Origin: Pseudomonadota bacterium
GTDB taxonomy: Bacteria > Pseudomonadota > Gammaproteobacteria > Acidiferrobacterales > Sulfurifustaceae
DNA: 9,560 nt
Assembly (NCBI GenBank): GCA_020354085.1
Contig: CP070641.1
Coordinates: 235,191-244,750 of the forward strand
Reading direction: 5' to 3'
Position 1 is the first letter of the stretch. Each line of letters starts with the position of its first letter. Positions 1-6,327 of the stretch are shown here, piece by piece. The translations under genes were made by a program, and so were the position numbers. Below the pieces are notes generated by a model. It saw only the letters and a list, made by a program, of their open reading frames with translations, was not told the DNA's origin and made no database searches.

Positions 1-357
1 CGTGACGTTAAGCGAGCGGATGCCGCCACCCACCGGGGTGGTGAGCGGGCCCTTTATCGACACCACGTAGTCGCGCACCGCCGTCATGGTCTCCGCCGGC
101 AGCCAGGTGCTGTCGCCGTAGACCCTTACCGCCTTCTCGCCGGCATAAATTTCCATCCACGCAATGCGACGCTTACCACCATAGGCCTTGGCCACCGCGG
201 CGTCGACCACCTTGCGCATCACCGGCGTGATGTCGACGCCGATTCCGTCACCCTCGATGAACGGGATGATAGGATCGTCCGGGACATTCAGCGAAAAGTC
301 CGGATTGACGGAAATGCGCCGGCCGTCGGCGGGCACTTGGATATGACTCATGGCCAT
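1..357 (-). CDS. icd: NADP-dependent isocitrate dehydrogenase, N-terminal part (3' end outside window)
   Basis: This enzyme oxidatively decarboxylates isocitrate to 2-oxoglutarate with NADP+ in the cytoplasmic TCA cycle. The 119 visible codons follow E. coli Icd closely throughout. IEGDGIG is at residues 34-40, WMEIYAGEK at about 67-75, and the substrate and coenzyme loop IKGPLTTPVGGGIRSLN at 101-117. Ser115 in that loop matches E. coli Ser113, the residue phosphorylated by AceK, so control by phosphorylation is possible; no aceK is visible here. Two in-frame ATGs lie at 357 and 351. I chose 357 because a GGAG sits 8 nt upstream of it, against 14 nt for 351. The gene is divergent from rluE, as in E. 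coli. About 300 further residues should lie beyond the left edge. Confidence 0.96.
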   Translation of the reverse strand, partial: MAMSHIQVPADGRRISVNPDFSLNVPDDPIIPFIEGDGIGVDITPVMRKVVDAAVAKAYGGKRRIAWMEIYAGEKAVRVYGDSTWLPAETMTAVRDYVVSIKGPLTTPVGGGIRSLNVT

Positions 358-365
358 GAGGTGCG

Positions 366-369
366 CTCC
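366..369 (-). promoter_or_regulatory. Shine-Dalgarno GGAG for icd
   Basis: GGAG on the minus strand lies 8 nt before the ATG at 357. It supports that start over the second in-frame ATG at 351. Confidence 0.6.
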
Positions 370-401
370 AGTAAGGGGTGGCTTGTTCTTGGGGCGCGCC
401 G

Positions 402-410
402 ATTTTAACA
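402..410 (-). promoter_or_regulatory. Extended -10 promoter element upstream of icd
   Basis: On the minus strand the sequence reads TGT followed by TAAAAT, an extended -10 (TGn plus a 5/6 match to TATAAT). Transcription would start near 395, giving a leader of about 38 nt that contains the GGAG. I see no good -35 hexamer 16-18 bp upstream. That fits an extended -10 promoter or one helped by an activator. Confidence 0.45.
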
Positions 411-417
411 GGTTGCT

Positions 418-438
418 GCGAAAGCCTCGCCCTTTCGC
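418..438. repeat. 21-bp perfect dyad upstream of the icd promoter
   Basis: The sequence GCGAAAG, 7 nt, CTTTCGC forms a perfect 7-bp inverted repeat. It ends 8 bp upstream of the proposed icd extended -10, so it covers the -35 region. No T-tract follows on either strand, which makes a terminator unlikely. It could be an operator, but I do not recognise the motif. Confidence 0.4.
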
Positions 439-492
439 GCACGGGCGCCCGGTGGTCGCCCCGTCTGGCTTCAGCGTCCAATCCGCGCCGCG

Positions 493-498
493 TATTAT
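493..498 (+). promoter_or_regulatory. Possible -10 box for the rluE-nudJ-mnmA run
   Basis: TATTAT matches TATAAT at 5 of 6 positions. The hexamer 17 bp upstream (470-475, TTCAGC) is a weak -35. Transcription would start near 505, about 40 nt before the rluE GTG. This is the only reasonable -10 I see on this strand in the 187-bp gap between icd and rluE. Confidence 0.35.
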
Positions 499-544
499 GA
501 CTGCAGCAACTATCGGATCTTCATAGCGGTCACCCAACCAGCCC

Positions 545-1177
545 GTGTCGCTTATCGCCTTCAACAAACCGTTCAACGTGCTGACGCAGTTCACCGATGC
601 CGCCGGGCGGGCGACGCTGGCTAACTACATCGCGCAGCGCAATGTCTATCCGGTCGGGCGACTGGATCGTGACTCTGAAGGCCTCGTACTGCTCACCGAT
701 GACGGTCGGCTCAAGCAACGCCTCTCCGATCCGCGCTTCAAAGTACCGAAGACCTATTGGGCTCAAGTCGAGGGCGAACCAACACAAGCCGCGCTTAACC
801 TCTTGCGTCGCGGCGTCACGCTCAGCGACGGACCCACGCGCCCGGCACTCGTGCGGCGCATCGCTGGGCCAAGGCTTTGGCCCCGCGACCCACCCATACG
901 GTTTCGTAAGTCGATTCCAACCTCATGGATTGAGCTGGTCATCACCGAGGGCCGCAACCGCCAAGTACGACGCATGACCGCCGCGGTCGGCTATCCCACG
1001 CTGCGTCTGGTGCGGGTGGCGATTGGGCCCTACCGCCTTGACGGCCTCCTCCCGGGCGAGTCGCGAGAAGTCGATTCCACGCTGGTAGAATCAGCGCATG
1101 ATCTGGAAGCCCAACGTCGTGGTGGCGGCGATCATCGAACGCGACGGAAAGTTTCTGATGGTCGAAGAGGAGGCTGA
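545..1177 (+). CDS. rluE: 23S rRNA pseudouridine synthase, RluE type (RsuA family)
   Basis: RluE isomerises a single uridine (U2457 in E. coli) to pseudouridine in 23S rRNA. FNKPFNVLTQFTD lies at residues 6-18. GRLDRDSEGL at 38-47 carries the catalytic Asp41. RKSIPTSW is at 121-128 and GRNRQVRRM at 136-144, all typical of the RluE/RsuA group. The start is GTG at 545: an in-frame TAG at 524 closes the frame upstream and no other start precedes the conserved FNKP. No Shine-Dalgarno is visible. The N-terminus is about 40 residues shorter than E. coli RluE, whose extra segment is basic and poorly conserved. Family similarity ends near Glu175-Val176. The last 30 or so residues are an Arg/Gly-rich tail read largely out of frame through the start of nudJ, which overlaps by 80 bp. 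Confidence 0.92.
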   Translation: MSLIAFNKPFNVLTQFTDAAGRATLANYIAQRNVYPVGRLDRDSEGLVLLTDDGRLKQRLSDPRFKVPKTYWAQVEGEPTQAALNLLRRGVTLSDGPTRPALVRRIAGPRLWPRDPPIRFRKSIPTSWIELVITEGRNRQVRRMTAAVGYPTLRLVRVAIGPYRLDGLLPGESREVDSTLVESAHDLEAQRRGGGDHRTRRKVSDGRRGG

Positions 1178-1565
1178 TGGCATGGTCGTGCTCAATCAAC
1201 CGGCCGGTCATCTCGATGAGGGCGAGACCCTGCTCGACGCTGTCTTGCGTGAAACGCTGGAGGAGACGGCATGGCACATCGAGCCGCTGGCGTTGCTCGG
1301 CGTCTACCGCTGGCCACATCCGACCAAACCCATCACCTACCTGCGGTTCGCCTTCATCGCCCGTGCACTGCGCGAAGAACCCGATCGCAAACTTGACTCC
1401 GAGATCGTACGAACCGTGTGGATGATGCCTGAAGAAATACGCGCGGCTCGCTTGCGCCATCGTAGCCCTCAAGTTCAGCGCTGCGTGGATGACTACCTCA
1501 CTGGCCGGCGTTTTCCGCTCGAAATCCTGCAGGAATATGCGCCGCTTACACCCGGAGTGAGATAG
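1098..1565 (+). CDS. nudJ: Nudix hydrolase, NudJ type
   Basis: NudJ-type enzymes hydrolyse phosphates from nucleoside di- and triphosphates; E. coli NudJ also acts on the thiamine precursor HMP-PP. The 155-aa product aligns end to end with E. coli NudJ, including WKPNVVVA at 3-10, LNQPAGHL at 32-39, and the C-terminal GRRFPLEIL at 136-144. The Nudix box runs from Gly37 to Trp59, with metal-binding REXXEE at 51-56. The usual Gly near the end of the box is Ala58. The start at 1098 is fixed by the conserved N-terminus even though it lies 80 bp inside rluE in another frame. No strong Shine-Dalgarno precedes it, so translation is probably coupled to rluE. The mnmA start follows after 2 bp. Confidence 0.93.
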   Translation: MIWKPNVVVAAIIERDGKFLMVEEEADGMVVLNQPAGHLDEGETLLDAVLRETLEETAWHIEPLALLGVYRWPHPTKPITYLRFAFIARALREEPDRKLDSEIVRTVWMMPEEIRAARLRHRSPQVQRCVDDYLTGRRFPLEILQEYAPLTPGVR

Positions 1566-1567
1566 CG

Positions 1568-2662
1568 ATGCGCGTCGTGGTTGGCATGTCTGGGGGCGTC
1601 GACTCTGCCGTTGCCGCGCTGCTGCTCAAGCGCGCCGGCCACGACGTCAGCGGCCTGTTCATGAAGAACTGGGAAGAGGACGACAGCGCCGGCGAATGCA
1701 GCGCGGCCGAGGACCTCGCGATGGCACGCGCGGTGTGCGACACCATCGGCATGCCCTTGCGAACCGTCAACTTCGCGACCGAATACTGGGACCGCGTATT
1801 CAGTTACTTCTTGGCCGAGTATCGCGCCGGCCGCACACCCAATCCGGATGTGCTGTGTAATAAGGAAATCAAGTTCAAGGCCTTTCTCGATCATGCGCTG
1901 ACGCTCGGCGCCGACAAGATCGCCACCGGCCACTATGCCCGCGTCGCTCAACTAGACGGTCGCTACCGACTGCTTAAGGGGAATGACGACAACAAGGACC
2001 AGAGCTATTTCTTGTACCTGCTCGGTCAGACGGAGCTTGCGCGCGCGCTTTTTCCTATCGGCGAGCTCACCAAACCCGAAGTGCGCCGAATCGCCCAAGA
2101 AGCCGGCCTGCCCAATCATGACCGTCGCGATTCCACCGGAATCTGTTTCATCGGCGAGCGCGACTTCCGTTCGTTCCTCGCGCACTATTTACCGGGACAA
2201 CGCGGCGAGATCCGTACGCTTGACGGCCAGATCAAGGGCCAGCACGAAGGCGCCATGTACTACACGATCGGTCAGCGCCATGGGCTCGGCGTCGGCGGAC
2301 CGGGCGATGCGTGGTATGTCGTCGACAAGGACGTCACAAGCAACGTGGTGTACGTGGAACAGGGGGAGGAGCACCCGGCACTTTATAGCCAGGCGCTGAT
2401 TGCCGGTCAGACCCACTGGGTTGATACCGAACCGACCCTACCCTTTCGTTGCAGCGCGAAGAGCCGATATCGCCAGCCGGATCAGCCGTGCCAAATCACC
2501 GGCCACGAACAAGGCCTGCGAGTGTGCTTCGACATCGCACAACGCGCTATTGCGCCCGGGCAGTCGGTGGTCTTCTATGACGGCCAGGCTTGCATCGGCG
2601 GCGGCGTGATCGAACGGGCAACGAAGGAACCCATCGCGCAACGGAGTCGCCGGCGCGCGTAA
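1568..2662 (+). CDS. mnmA: tRNA-specific 2-thiouridylase MnmA
   Basis: MnmA activates U34 of tRNA-Lys, tRNA-Glu and tRNA-Gln with ATP and inserts sulfur delivered by the IscS/Tus relay, giving 2-thiouridine at the wobble position. The 364-aa length is close to E. coli MnmA (368). The N-terminal PP-loop SGGVDS is at 8-13. Catalytic Cys97 lies in NPDVLCNK, and the second catalytic Cys193 lies in DSTGICFIGERDF. ATGHYAR is at 119-125, and YYTIGQRHGLGVGG at 231-244 marks the central domain. The C-terminal beta-barrel follows to about 349, then a short Arg-rich tail. A GGAG at 1554-1557, inside the end of nudJ, lies 10 nt before the ATG. Only a 2-bp gap separates it from nudJ, so the two are almost certainly cotranscribed. 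In E. coli hflD would follow; here purB follows directly. Confidence 0.97.
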   Translation: MRVVVGMSGGVDSAVAALLLKRAGHDVSGLFMKNWEEDDSAGECSAAEDLAMARAVCDTIGMPLRTVNFATEYWDRVFSYFLAEYRAGRTPNPDVLCNKEIKFKAFLDHALTLGADKIATGHYARVAQLDGRYRLLKGNDDNKDQSYFLYLLGQTELARALFPIGELTKPEVRRIAQEAGLPNHDRRDSTGICFIGERDFRSFLAHYLPGQRGEIRTLDGQIKGQHEGAMYYTIGQRHGLGVGGPGDAWYVVDKDVTSNVVYVEQGEEHPALYSQALIAGQTHWVDTEPTLPFRCSAKSRYRQPDQPCQITGHEQGLRVCFDIAQRAIAPGQSVVFYDGQACIGGGVIERATKEPIAQRSRRRA

Positions 2663-2682
2663 GCGCGATACTGCCAAGCTTC

Positions 2683-2691
2683 TGGTAAGAT
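2683..2691 (+). promoter_or_regulatory. Possible extended -10 promoter for purB
   Basis: In the 54-bp mnmA-purB gap, TGG is followed by TAAGAT, an extended -10 with a 4/6 hexamer. Transcription would start near 2698, leaving a leader of about 19 nt without a clear Shine-Dalgarno. The region 17 bp upstream is GC-rich with no convincing -35. I see no recognisable PurR operator, so control is unknown. Confidence 0.35.
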
Positions 2692-2716
2692 TTCACCGCG
2701 AACGCGACAAAATCGC

Positions 2717-4132
2717 ATGAACAAATCCAACGCCCCCGACATCCTTGCCCTCGATACGCTAACGGCTCTGTCACCACTCGACGGCCGCTACGACAAGAAA
2801 ACCGCGCAGCTGCGCGCCTACTTCAGCGAGTATGGCCTCATTCGGCTACGCGTGTTGGTCGAGATTCGCTGGTTGCAGGCGCTGGCCGCGCATTCGCCCA
2901 TTCGTGAAGTGCCGGCATTTACCACCCAGGCAACTGCTCTGCTCGATCGCATTGTCCAGGACTTCACCATCGCCGACGCCCGGCGCGTCAAGGAGATCGA
3001 GGCCACCACCAACCACGACGTCAAAGCGATCGAGTATTTCCTGAAGGAAAGAACGCGCGGCAACGATGAGATCGCGCGTGTAACTGAGTTCATTCATTTT
3101 GCCTGCACGTCCGAGGATATCAACAATCTGGCCTACGCGTTGATGTTGTCGGAGTCGCGCACCAGTGTGCTTCTGCCCGCGATGGATCGCGTCATCGCGG
3201 CCGTGGAGAACCTGGCGCACACTTATGCCGACCAGCCGATGCTGGCGCGTACCCATGGCCAACCGGCATCGCCCACGACCGTCGGCAAAGAGATGGCGAA
3301 CGTCGCCTACCGGCTCGATCGTGCGCGCACGCAAGTCGCCGGCGTGCGCATCCTGGGCAAGATCAATGGCGCCGTTGGCAACTACAACGCGCACCTCGTC
3401 GCCTACCCGGAGATCGACTGGCCGGTGTTTGCCCAGAATTTCGTTGAGCGCCTAGCGCTCGACTGGAATCCCTGCACGACGCAAATCGAACCGCACGATT
3501 GCCTGGCCGAGCTGTTGCACGCCATCGCGCGCTTCAACACGGTGTTGATCGACTTCAATCGCGATGTTTGGGGTTATATCTCGCTCGCCTACTTCAGACA
3601 GAAGGTCGTCAAGGGCGAAGTGGGCTCCTCGACCATGCCGCACAAGGTCAATCCGATCGACTTCGAGAACTCTGAAGGCAACCTCGGGCTGGCCAATGCG
3701 TTGTTCGACCATTTGGCTGCGAAGCTCCCGATTTCTCGCTGGCAGCGCGACCTGTCGGACTCGACCGTGCTGCGTAATTTGGGCGTCGGCTTCGGTTATT
3801 GCTTGCTCGCCTACGACTCCTGTCTGCGCGGCCTGGGCAAGCTTGAGGTCAATCGCGCCCGACTGGAAGAGGACTTGAACGCCAACTGGGAAGTCCTGGC
3901 CGAAGCGTTGCAGACCGTCATGCGCCGCTATGGCGTGCCCGAACCCTACGAAAAGCTTAAAACACTGACCCGCGGCAAAGCCGGCATGACACAGGCGACC
4001 CTACAGGAGTTCATCCGCGACCTCACTATCCCGGACGAGGCCAAGAATCGGCTGCTCGCCCTGACTCCGGCTAGCTATACGGGCAATGCCGCAGAACAGG
4101 CCGCGGCAATCGGGCGTCTCAAAGACAACTAG
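2717..4132 (+). CDS. purB: Adenylosuccinate lyase PurB
   Basis: PurB catalyses two fumarate-releasing steps of purine synthesis: SAICAR to AICAR, and adenylosuccinate to AMP. The 471-aa product matches E. coli PurB (456 aa) along its length. LSPLDGRY is at 18-25, TTNHDVKAIEYFLKE at 97-111, FACTSEDINN at 128-137, and RTHGQPASPTT at 178-188, where His180 matches catalytic His171 of E. coli. The fumarase/lyase signature is SSTMPHKVNPIDFENSEGN at 304-322; Ser304 matches catalytic Ser295. The N-terminus is about 9 residues longer than in E. coli. No Shine-Dalgarno is evident before the ATG. The TAG stop overlaps the stop of the convergent membrane-protein gene, sharing CTAG at 4129-4132. Confidence 0.97.
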   Translation: MNKSNAPDILALDTLTALSPLDGRYDKKTAQLRAYFSEYGLIRLRVLVEIRWLQALAAHSPIREVPAFTTQATALLDRIVQDFTIADARRVKEIEATTNHDVKAIEYFLKERTRGNDEIARVTEFIHFACTSEDINNLAYALMLSESRTSVLLPAMDRVIAAVENLAHTYADQPMLARTHGQPASPTTVGKEMANVAYRLDRARTQVAGVRILGKINGAVGNYNAHLVAYPEIDWPVFAQNFVERLALDWNPCTTQIEPHDCLAELLHAIARFNTVLIDFNRDVWGYISLAYFRQKVVKGEVGSSTMPHKVNPIDFENSEGNLGLANALFDHLAAKLPISRWQRDLSDSTVLRNLGVGFGYCLLAYDSCLRGLGKLEVNRARLEEDLNANWEVLAEALQTVMRRYGVPEPYEKLKTLTRGKAGMTQATLQEFIRDLTIPDEAKNRLLALTPASYTGNAAEQAAAIGRLKDN

Positions 4133-4554
4133 GCGCGGCGGCGTTTGCGTCTGGCGGACGTCGTGCGCACCGCTCGATCTCGCACCGCCGGCATTTCGAT
4201 TCGCGACAAAAAGAGATAGGCGGCGGCCGCGAGATTGATCGCCAAGCTCGCTACCGTCAGCCAATGCATCGGCAAGGCGCGCGCGATGAACATTTGGTAG
4301 CCCACCACGAGGGCCAATACCGCCAAGGCCGCGGCGCTCGCCTGCACCGCCGTCTCCTGCGGTTCGTGTGAAGCAAACAAGAACAACAGTGCCAAACCCA
4401 TCAAGGCCGCGGCCAGCAAGGCGACAACGCTCGATTGGGCGGCGCCGGCCGCGAGCAGACGAGCCGTCTCCTCCGGCGCGACCAGAAAGGCAACTGACCA
4501 AGTGAAGTACAGGGCCGCCACAATCGCCAGCGCGGCTTGAACATGCTCCTTCAT
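4129..4554 (-). CDS. Small four-helix inner-membrane protein, function unknown
   Basis: I do not recognise this 141-aa protein. Four hydrophobic segments are clear, at about residues 8-26, 43-61, 71-90 and 97-116. The tail is strongly basic (RRKRRR at 135-140), which by the positive-inside rule puts both ends in the cytoplasm. There are no catalytic motifs, cysteines or signal peptide. A longer reading starts at an ATG at 4572, but I chose 4554 because GGAGG lies exactly 6 nt before it. The gene converges on purB and the two stop codons share four bases. It is divergent from the DUF7931-type gene at 4659. The Ala/Leu-rich composition makes distant family matches hard to judge by eye. Confidence 0.75.
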   Translation of the reverse strand: MKEHVQAALAIVAALYFTWSVAFLVAPEETARLLAAGAAQSSVVALLAAALMGLALLFLFASHEPQETAVQASAAALAVLALVVGYQMFIARALPMHWLTVASLAINLAAAAYLFLSRIEMPAVRDRAVRTTSARRKRRRA

Positions 4555-4560
4555 GGATGT

Positions 4561-4565
4561 CCTCC
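4561..4565 (-). promoter_or_regulatory. Shine-Dalgarno GGAGG deciding the start at 4554
   Basis: GGAGG on the minus strand is 6 nt before the ATG at 4554, an ideal spacing. The upstream in-frame ATG at 4572 has no comparable site, so the shorter protein is preferred. Confidence 0.7.
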
Positions 4566-4658
4566 GGTTCATGGATGAGCGGCCCGATGTACTACACTTT
4601 AGGCCTGGGGCAAGTATAGACAGGCTTTCCGCGACAAACTGTCGAACTACCGATCATA

Positions 4659-5174
4659 ATGACCGAGCCGACCGCCGATCTTGCTGCAACGTCCTCGCGT
4701 CCGCGGGAGATCCTGTCCGATCCCTCCCAAGTAGGCGATCGACTTGCGACGCTGGTCGACGCCGCCAAGCATGACATCGTGCTGTTCGGAGCGGAGCTCG
4801 AGGCGCGCCTGTTTAGTGATGCCGGACTATCCGGCGCGCTCGCCCATTTCGCCGCGCGCCATCAGCACAATCGCGTGCGCATCTTGGTTGAAGATAGCGC
4901 ACAAGTTATGCACGACAACGAAAGGTTGGTGACGCTGGTGCGTCGCTTCAGTGACTCCGTAGATATGCGCGAAGTGGGCGAGTCCCACCGCGGTCTGCGT
5001 GAGGTGTTCCTAGTGACAGACCGTAGCGGCTATGTGCACCAGGAGGACACAACCCGTGCCCTGTTCATCGTCGATTCTCGCGACCGGCGCAGCGCCGCCC
5101 TCCTCGCCGAGCGCTTTGATTCGATGTGGGCGCAAAGCGAACCGATTACCGGGTTACGCACGGTGGGAATTTGA
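4659..5174 (+). CDS. PLD-like DUF7931-type domain protein
   Basis: This 171-aa soluble protein resembles the family I know as DUF7931, a phospholipase D-like domain found alone or fused to GNAT acetyltransferases in gammaproteobacteria. Supporting features are the strand DIVLFGAELEARLF at 39-52, the helix LSGALAHFAARH at 57-68, RVRILVEDSAQVM at 72-84, and REVFLVTDRSGYVHQ at 114-128. The aromatic C-terminal helix ERFDSMWAQSEP is at 151-162. I see no intact HxKxxxxD catalytic motif, so phospholipase activity is doubtful and a binding role is more likely. The ATG at 4659 has no obvious Shine-Dalgarno. The lipoprotein gene begins 11 bp after the stop, so the pair is probably cotranscribed. The family assignment is from memory of its sequence pattern. 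Confidence 0.7.
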   Translation: MTEPTADLAATSSRPREILSDPSQVGDRLATLVDAAKHDIVLFGAELEARLFSDAGLSGALAHFAARHQHNRVRILVEDSAQVMHDNERLVTLVRRFSDSVDMREVGESHRGLREVFLVTDRSGYVHQEDTTRALFIVDSRDRRSAALLAERFDSMWAQSEPITGLRTVGI

Positions 5175-5185
5175 CTACTCGAGCC

Positions 5186-5653
5186 ATGCTGCGTACGACA
5201 AGCACGACACTGTTGTTATTTCTCACGGGTGCGGGGCTTATAGCCTGTAGTCACAAACCAATCGACCGGCCGCCACCAGAAACGATCAGCAGCGCGGCCG
5301 ACGTCGCGGTCGCGCAGGTGGGGCGCCCGTATCGATACGGCGGCAACTCACCACGCGGCTTCGATTGCAGTGGGTTGGTGCAGTACAGTTTCGCACGCGT
5401 TGGCGTACGTCTACCGCGTAGCACCGACGATCAGCGCCGTATTGGCTACGCCATCACGTCCGATCGCATCCGGCGCGGCGACCTTCTGTTCTTCAATCAA
5501 GAGGGCAAACGCGCCTCGCATGTCGGCATCTATCTCGGCAACGGGGAATTCGTGCACTCGCCGTCGAATGGCAAGAGCGTTCACGTTGTGCGCTTCTCTG
5601 ATCCCTACTGGCGCAAACACTTCGCCGGTGCGCGCCGCATCGATGCGGATTAG
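5186..5653 (+). CDS. NlpC/P60-family lipoprotein, probable peptidoglycan endopeptidase
   Basis: NlpC/P60 enzymes are cysteine peptidases that usually cut peptide bonds in peptidoglycan stems. The 155-aa product has a lipoprotein signal: hydrophobic residues 8-20 and lipobox LIAC at 18-21. Ser at +2 predicts sorting to the outer membrane. After a Pro-rich linker the domain runs from about 35 to 153. Cys61 lies in GFDCSGLVQYSF, His112 in ASHVGIYLGNGEFVHSP, and His124 in the same stretch; these give the expected Cys-His-His site. The size and layout resemble E. coli Spr/MepS. I chose ATG 5186 because it gives a standard signal peptide. A TTG at 5171, overlapping the previous stop, is an alternative adding five residues. 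An open frame continues farther upstream but would bury the signal peptide. Confidence 0.9.
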   Translation: MLRTTSTTLLLFLTGAGLIACSHKPIDRPPPETISSAADVAVAQVGRPYRYGGNSPRGFDCSGLVQYSFARVGVRLPRSTDDQRRIGYAITSDRIRRGDLLFFNQEGKRASHVGIYLGNGEFVHSPSNGKSVHVVRFSDPYWRKHFAGARRIDAD

Positions 5654-5758
5654 GGCTCGGCCGGATCGCGGCGCACGCTTGGCGCAGGCCGACGCGCTAA
5701 GCCACAGCGTGATGGAAAGCGCTGCAACTCGTTGCGATGAGCCGCCAACGCCTTTGAT

Positions 5759-5783
5759 AATGGCGAAAGCGCCCCGAGCCATT
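5759..5783 (-). terminator. Weak hairpin after the thioredoxin gene
   Basis: AATGGC and GCCATT form a perfect 6-bp stem around a 13-nt loop, 12 bp beyond the thioredoxin stop. On the minus strand only TATC follows, with no real T-tract, so termination here is uncertain. The rest of the 142-bp convergent gap (5654-5795) shows no coding sequence or clear repeat. Confidence 0.25.
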
Positions 5784-5795
5784 GAAACGCTGAAC

Positions 5796-6161
5796 TCAGG
5801 TCTCGTCGAGCGAAGGCTCCGTGAGCGGTAGCGCATCTTCGATGAAATCGCGCACGAAGGGTTCGGGCTTGGCTCCACTGAAACGCGAAACTTCGCTGCC
5901 CCGATAGAACAGGATAACGGTGGGAAATCCCCGCAGCTGGTAGCGTCCGGCGAGCCGCATGTTTTCATCCGCCTCGACCTTGGCAAGCAACACATCGCCA
6001 CGGTAGGAAACCGTCACCCGCTCGAGGACCGGCGTGAGCGCGTGACAAGGCGGACACCATTCCGCCCAGAAATCGACCAGCACGGGGCGTTCGCGCGACG
6101 CCTCCAGCACCTTCAATTCAAAGTCTGATTCGTTGGTCTCGAAGATCAGTGCGGTGGTCAT
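5796..6161 (-). CDS. Thioredoxin-like protein with WCPPC active site
   Basis: This 121-aa single-domain thioredoxin fold probably acts as a cytoplasmic thiol-disulfide oxidoreductase; no signal peptide or membrane anchor is present. PVLVDFWAEWCPPCHALTPVL at about 26-46 contains the redox cysteines Cys36 and Cys39. The cis-proline segment GFPTVILF lies near 78-85, and VEADEN near 62-67 is typical of thioredoxins. The usual thioredoxin motif is WCGPC. The CPPC version is commoner in TlpA/ResA-like periplasmic proteins, so its redox potential may differ from TrxA. It also resembles the thioredoxin domain of CnoX/YbbN, but no TPR region follows. The ATG at 6161 lacks a visible Shine-Dalgarno. The gene is convergent with the lipoprotein gene and downstream of the HIG1-type gene on the same strand. 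Confidence 0.88.
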   Translation of the reverse strand: MTTALIFETNESDFELKVLEASRERPVLVDFWAEWCPPCHALTPVLERVTVSYRGDVLLAKVEADENMRLAGRYQLRGFPTVILFYRGSEVSRFSGAKPEPFVRDFIEDALPLTEPSLDET

Positions 6162-6266
6162 GCAGGGCGCGCGACGGATTTCGGGCGCGGCACGCTACCA
6201 CGCCGGCTCACCACCGGCAACCGCTGCGCCGGACCTGACTACCTCGAAAGAAACTGCGGACGGACA

Positions 6267-6294
6267 GGCGCATCGGGGCGAAACCCGATGCGCC
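6267..6294 (-). terminator. Perfect 11-bp hairpin downstream of the HIG1-type gene
   Basis: GGCGCATCGGG, a 6-nt loop, then CCCGATGCGCC form a perfect 11-bp GC-rich stem. It starts 33 bp beyond the stop of the HIG1-type gene. On the minus strand it is followed by TGTCCGTCCGCAG and then a short T-rich patch, so the U-tract is poor and displaced. It may be a terminator, an RNA-stabilising 3' hairpin, or a structure in a thioredoxin leader. The rest of the 166-bp gap (6162-6327) shows no gene I can support. Confidence 0.5.
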
Positions 6295-6327
6295 GTGAGG
6301 GCAGAAGCAACAACTACAAACCGACGA

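Noticed and set aside
942..1472. Minus-strand open frame of 176 codons opposite rluE and nudJ
   Set aside because: It lies antisense to two conserved genes and shows no family features.
2846..3394. Minus-strand open frame of 182 codons opposite purB
   Set aside because: It is a shadow of the conserved purB reading frame with no motifs of its own.
4573..4658. Divergent promoter between the membrane-protein gene and the DUF7931-type gene (TATAGA at 4615-4620 as a plus-strand -10)
   Set aside because: No acceptable -35 lies at the right distance, and other AT-rich hexamers nearby are equally good, so no specific site can be called.
5411..6001. Long minus-strand open frame of 196 codons overlapping the lipoprotein gene, the gap and the thioredoxin gene
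   Set aside because: It has no recognisable motif, crosses two well-supported genes in other frames, and is explained by high GC content.
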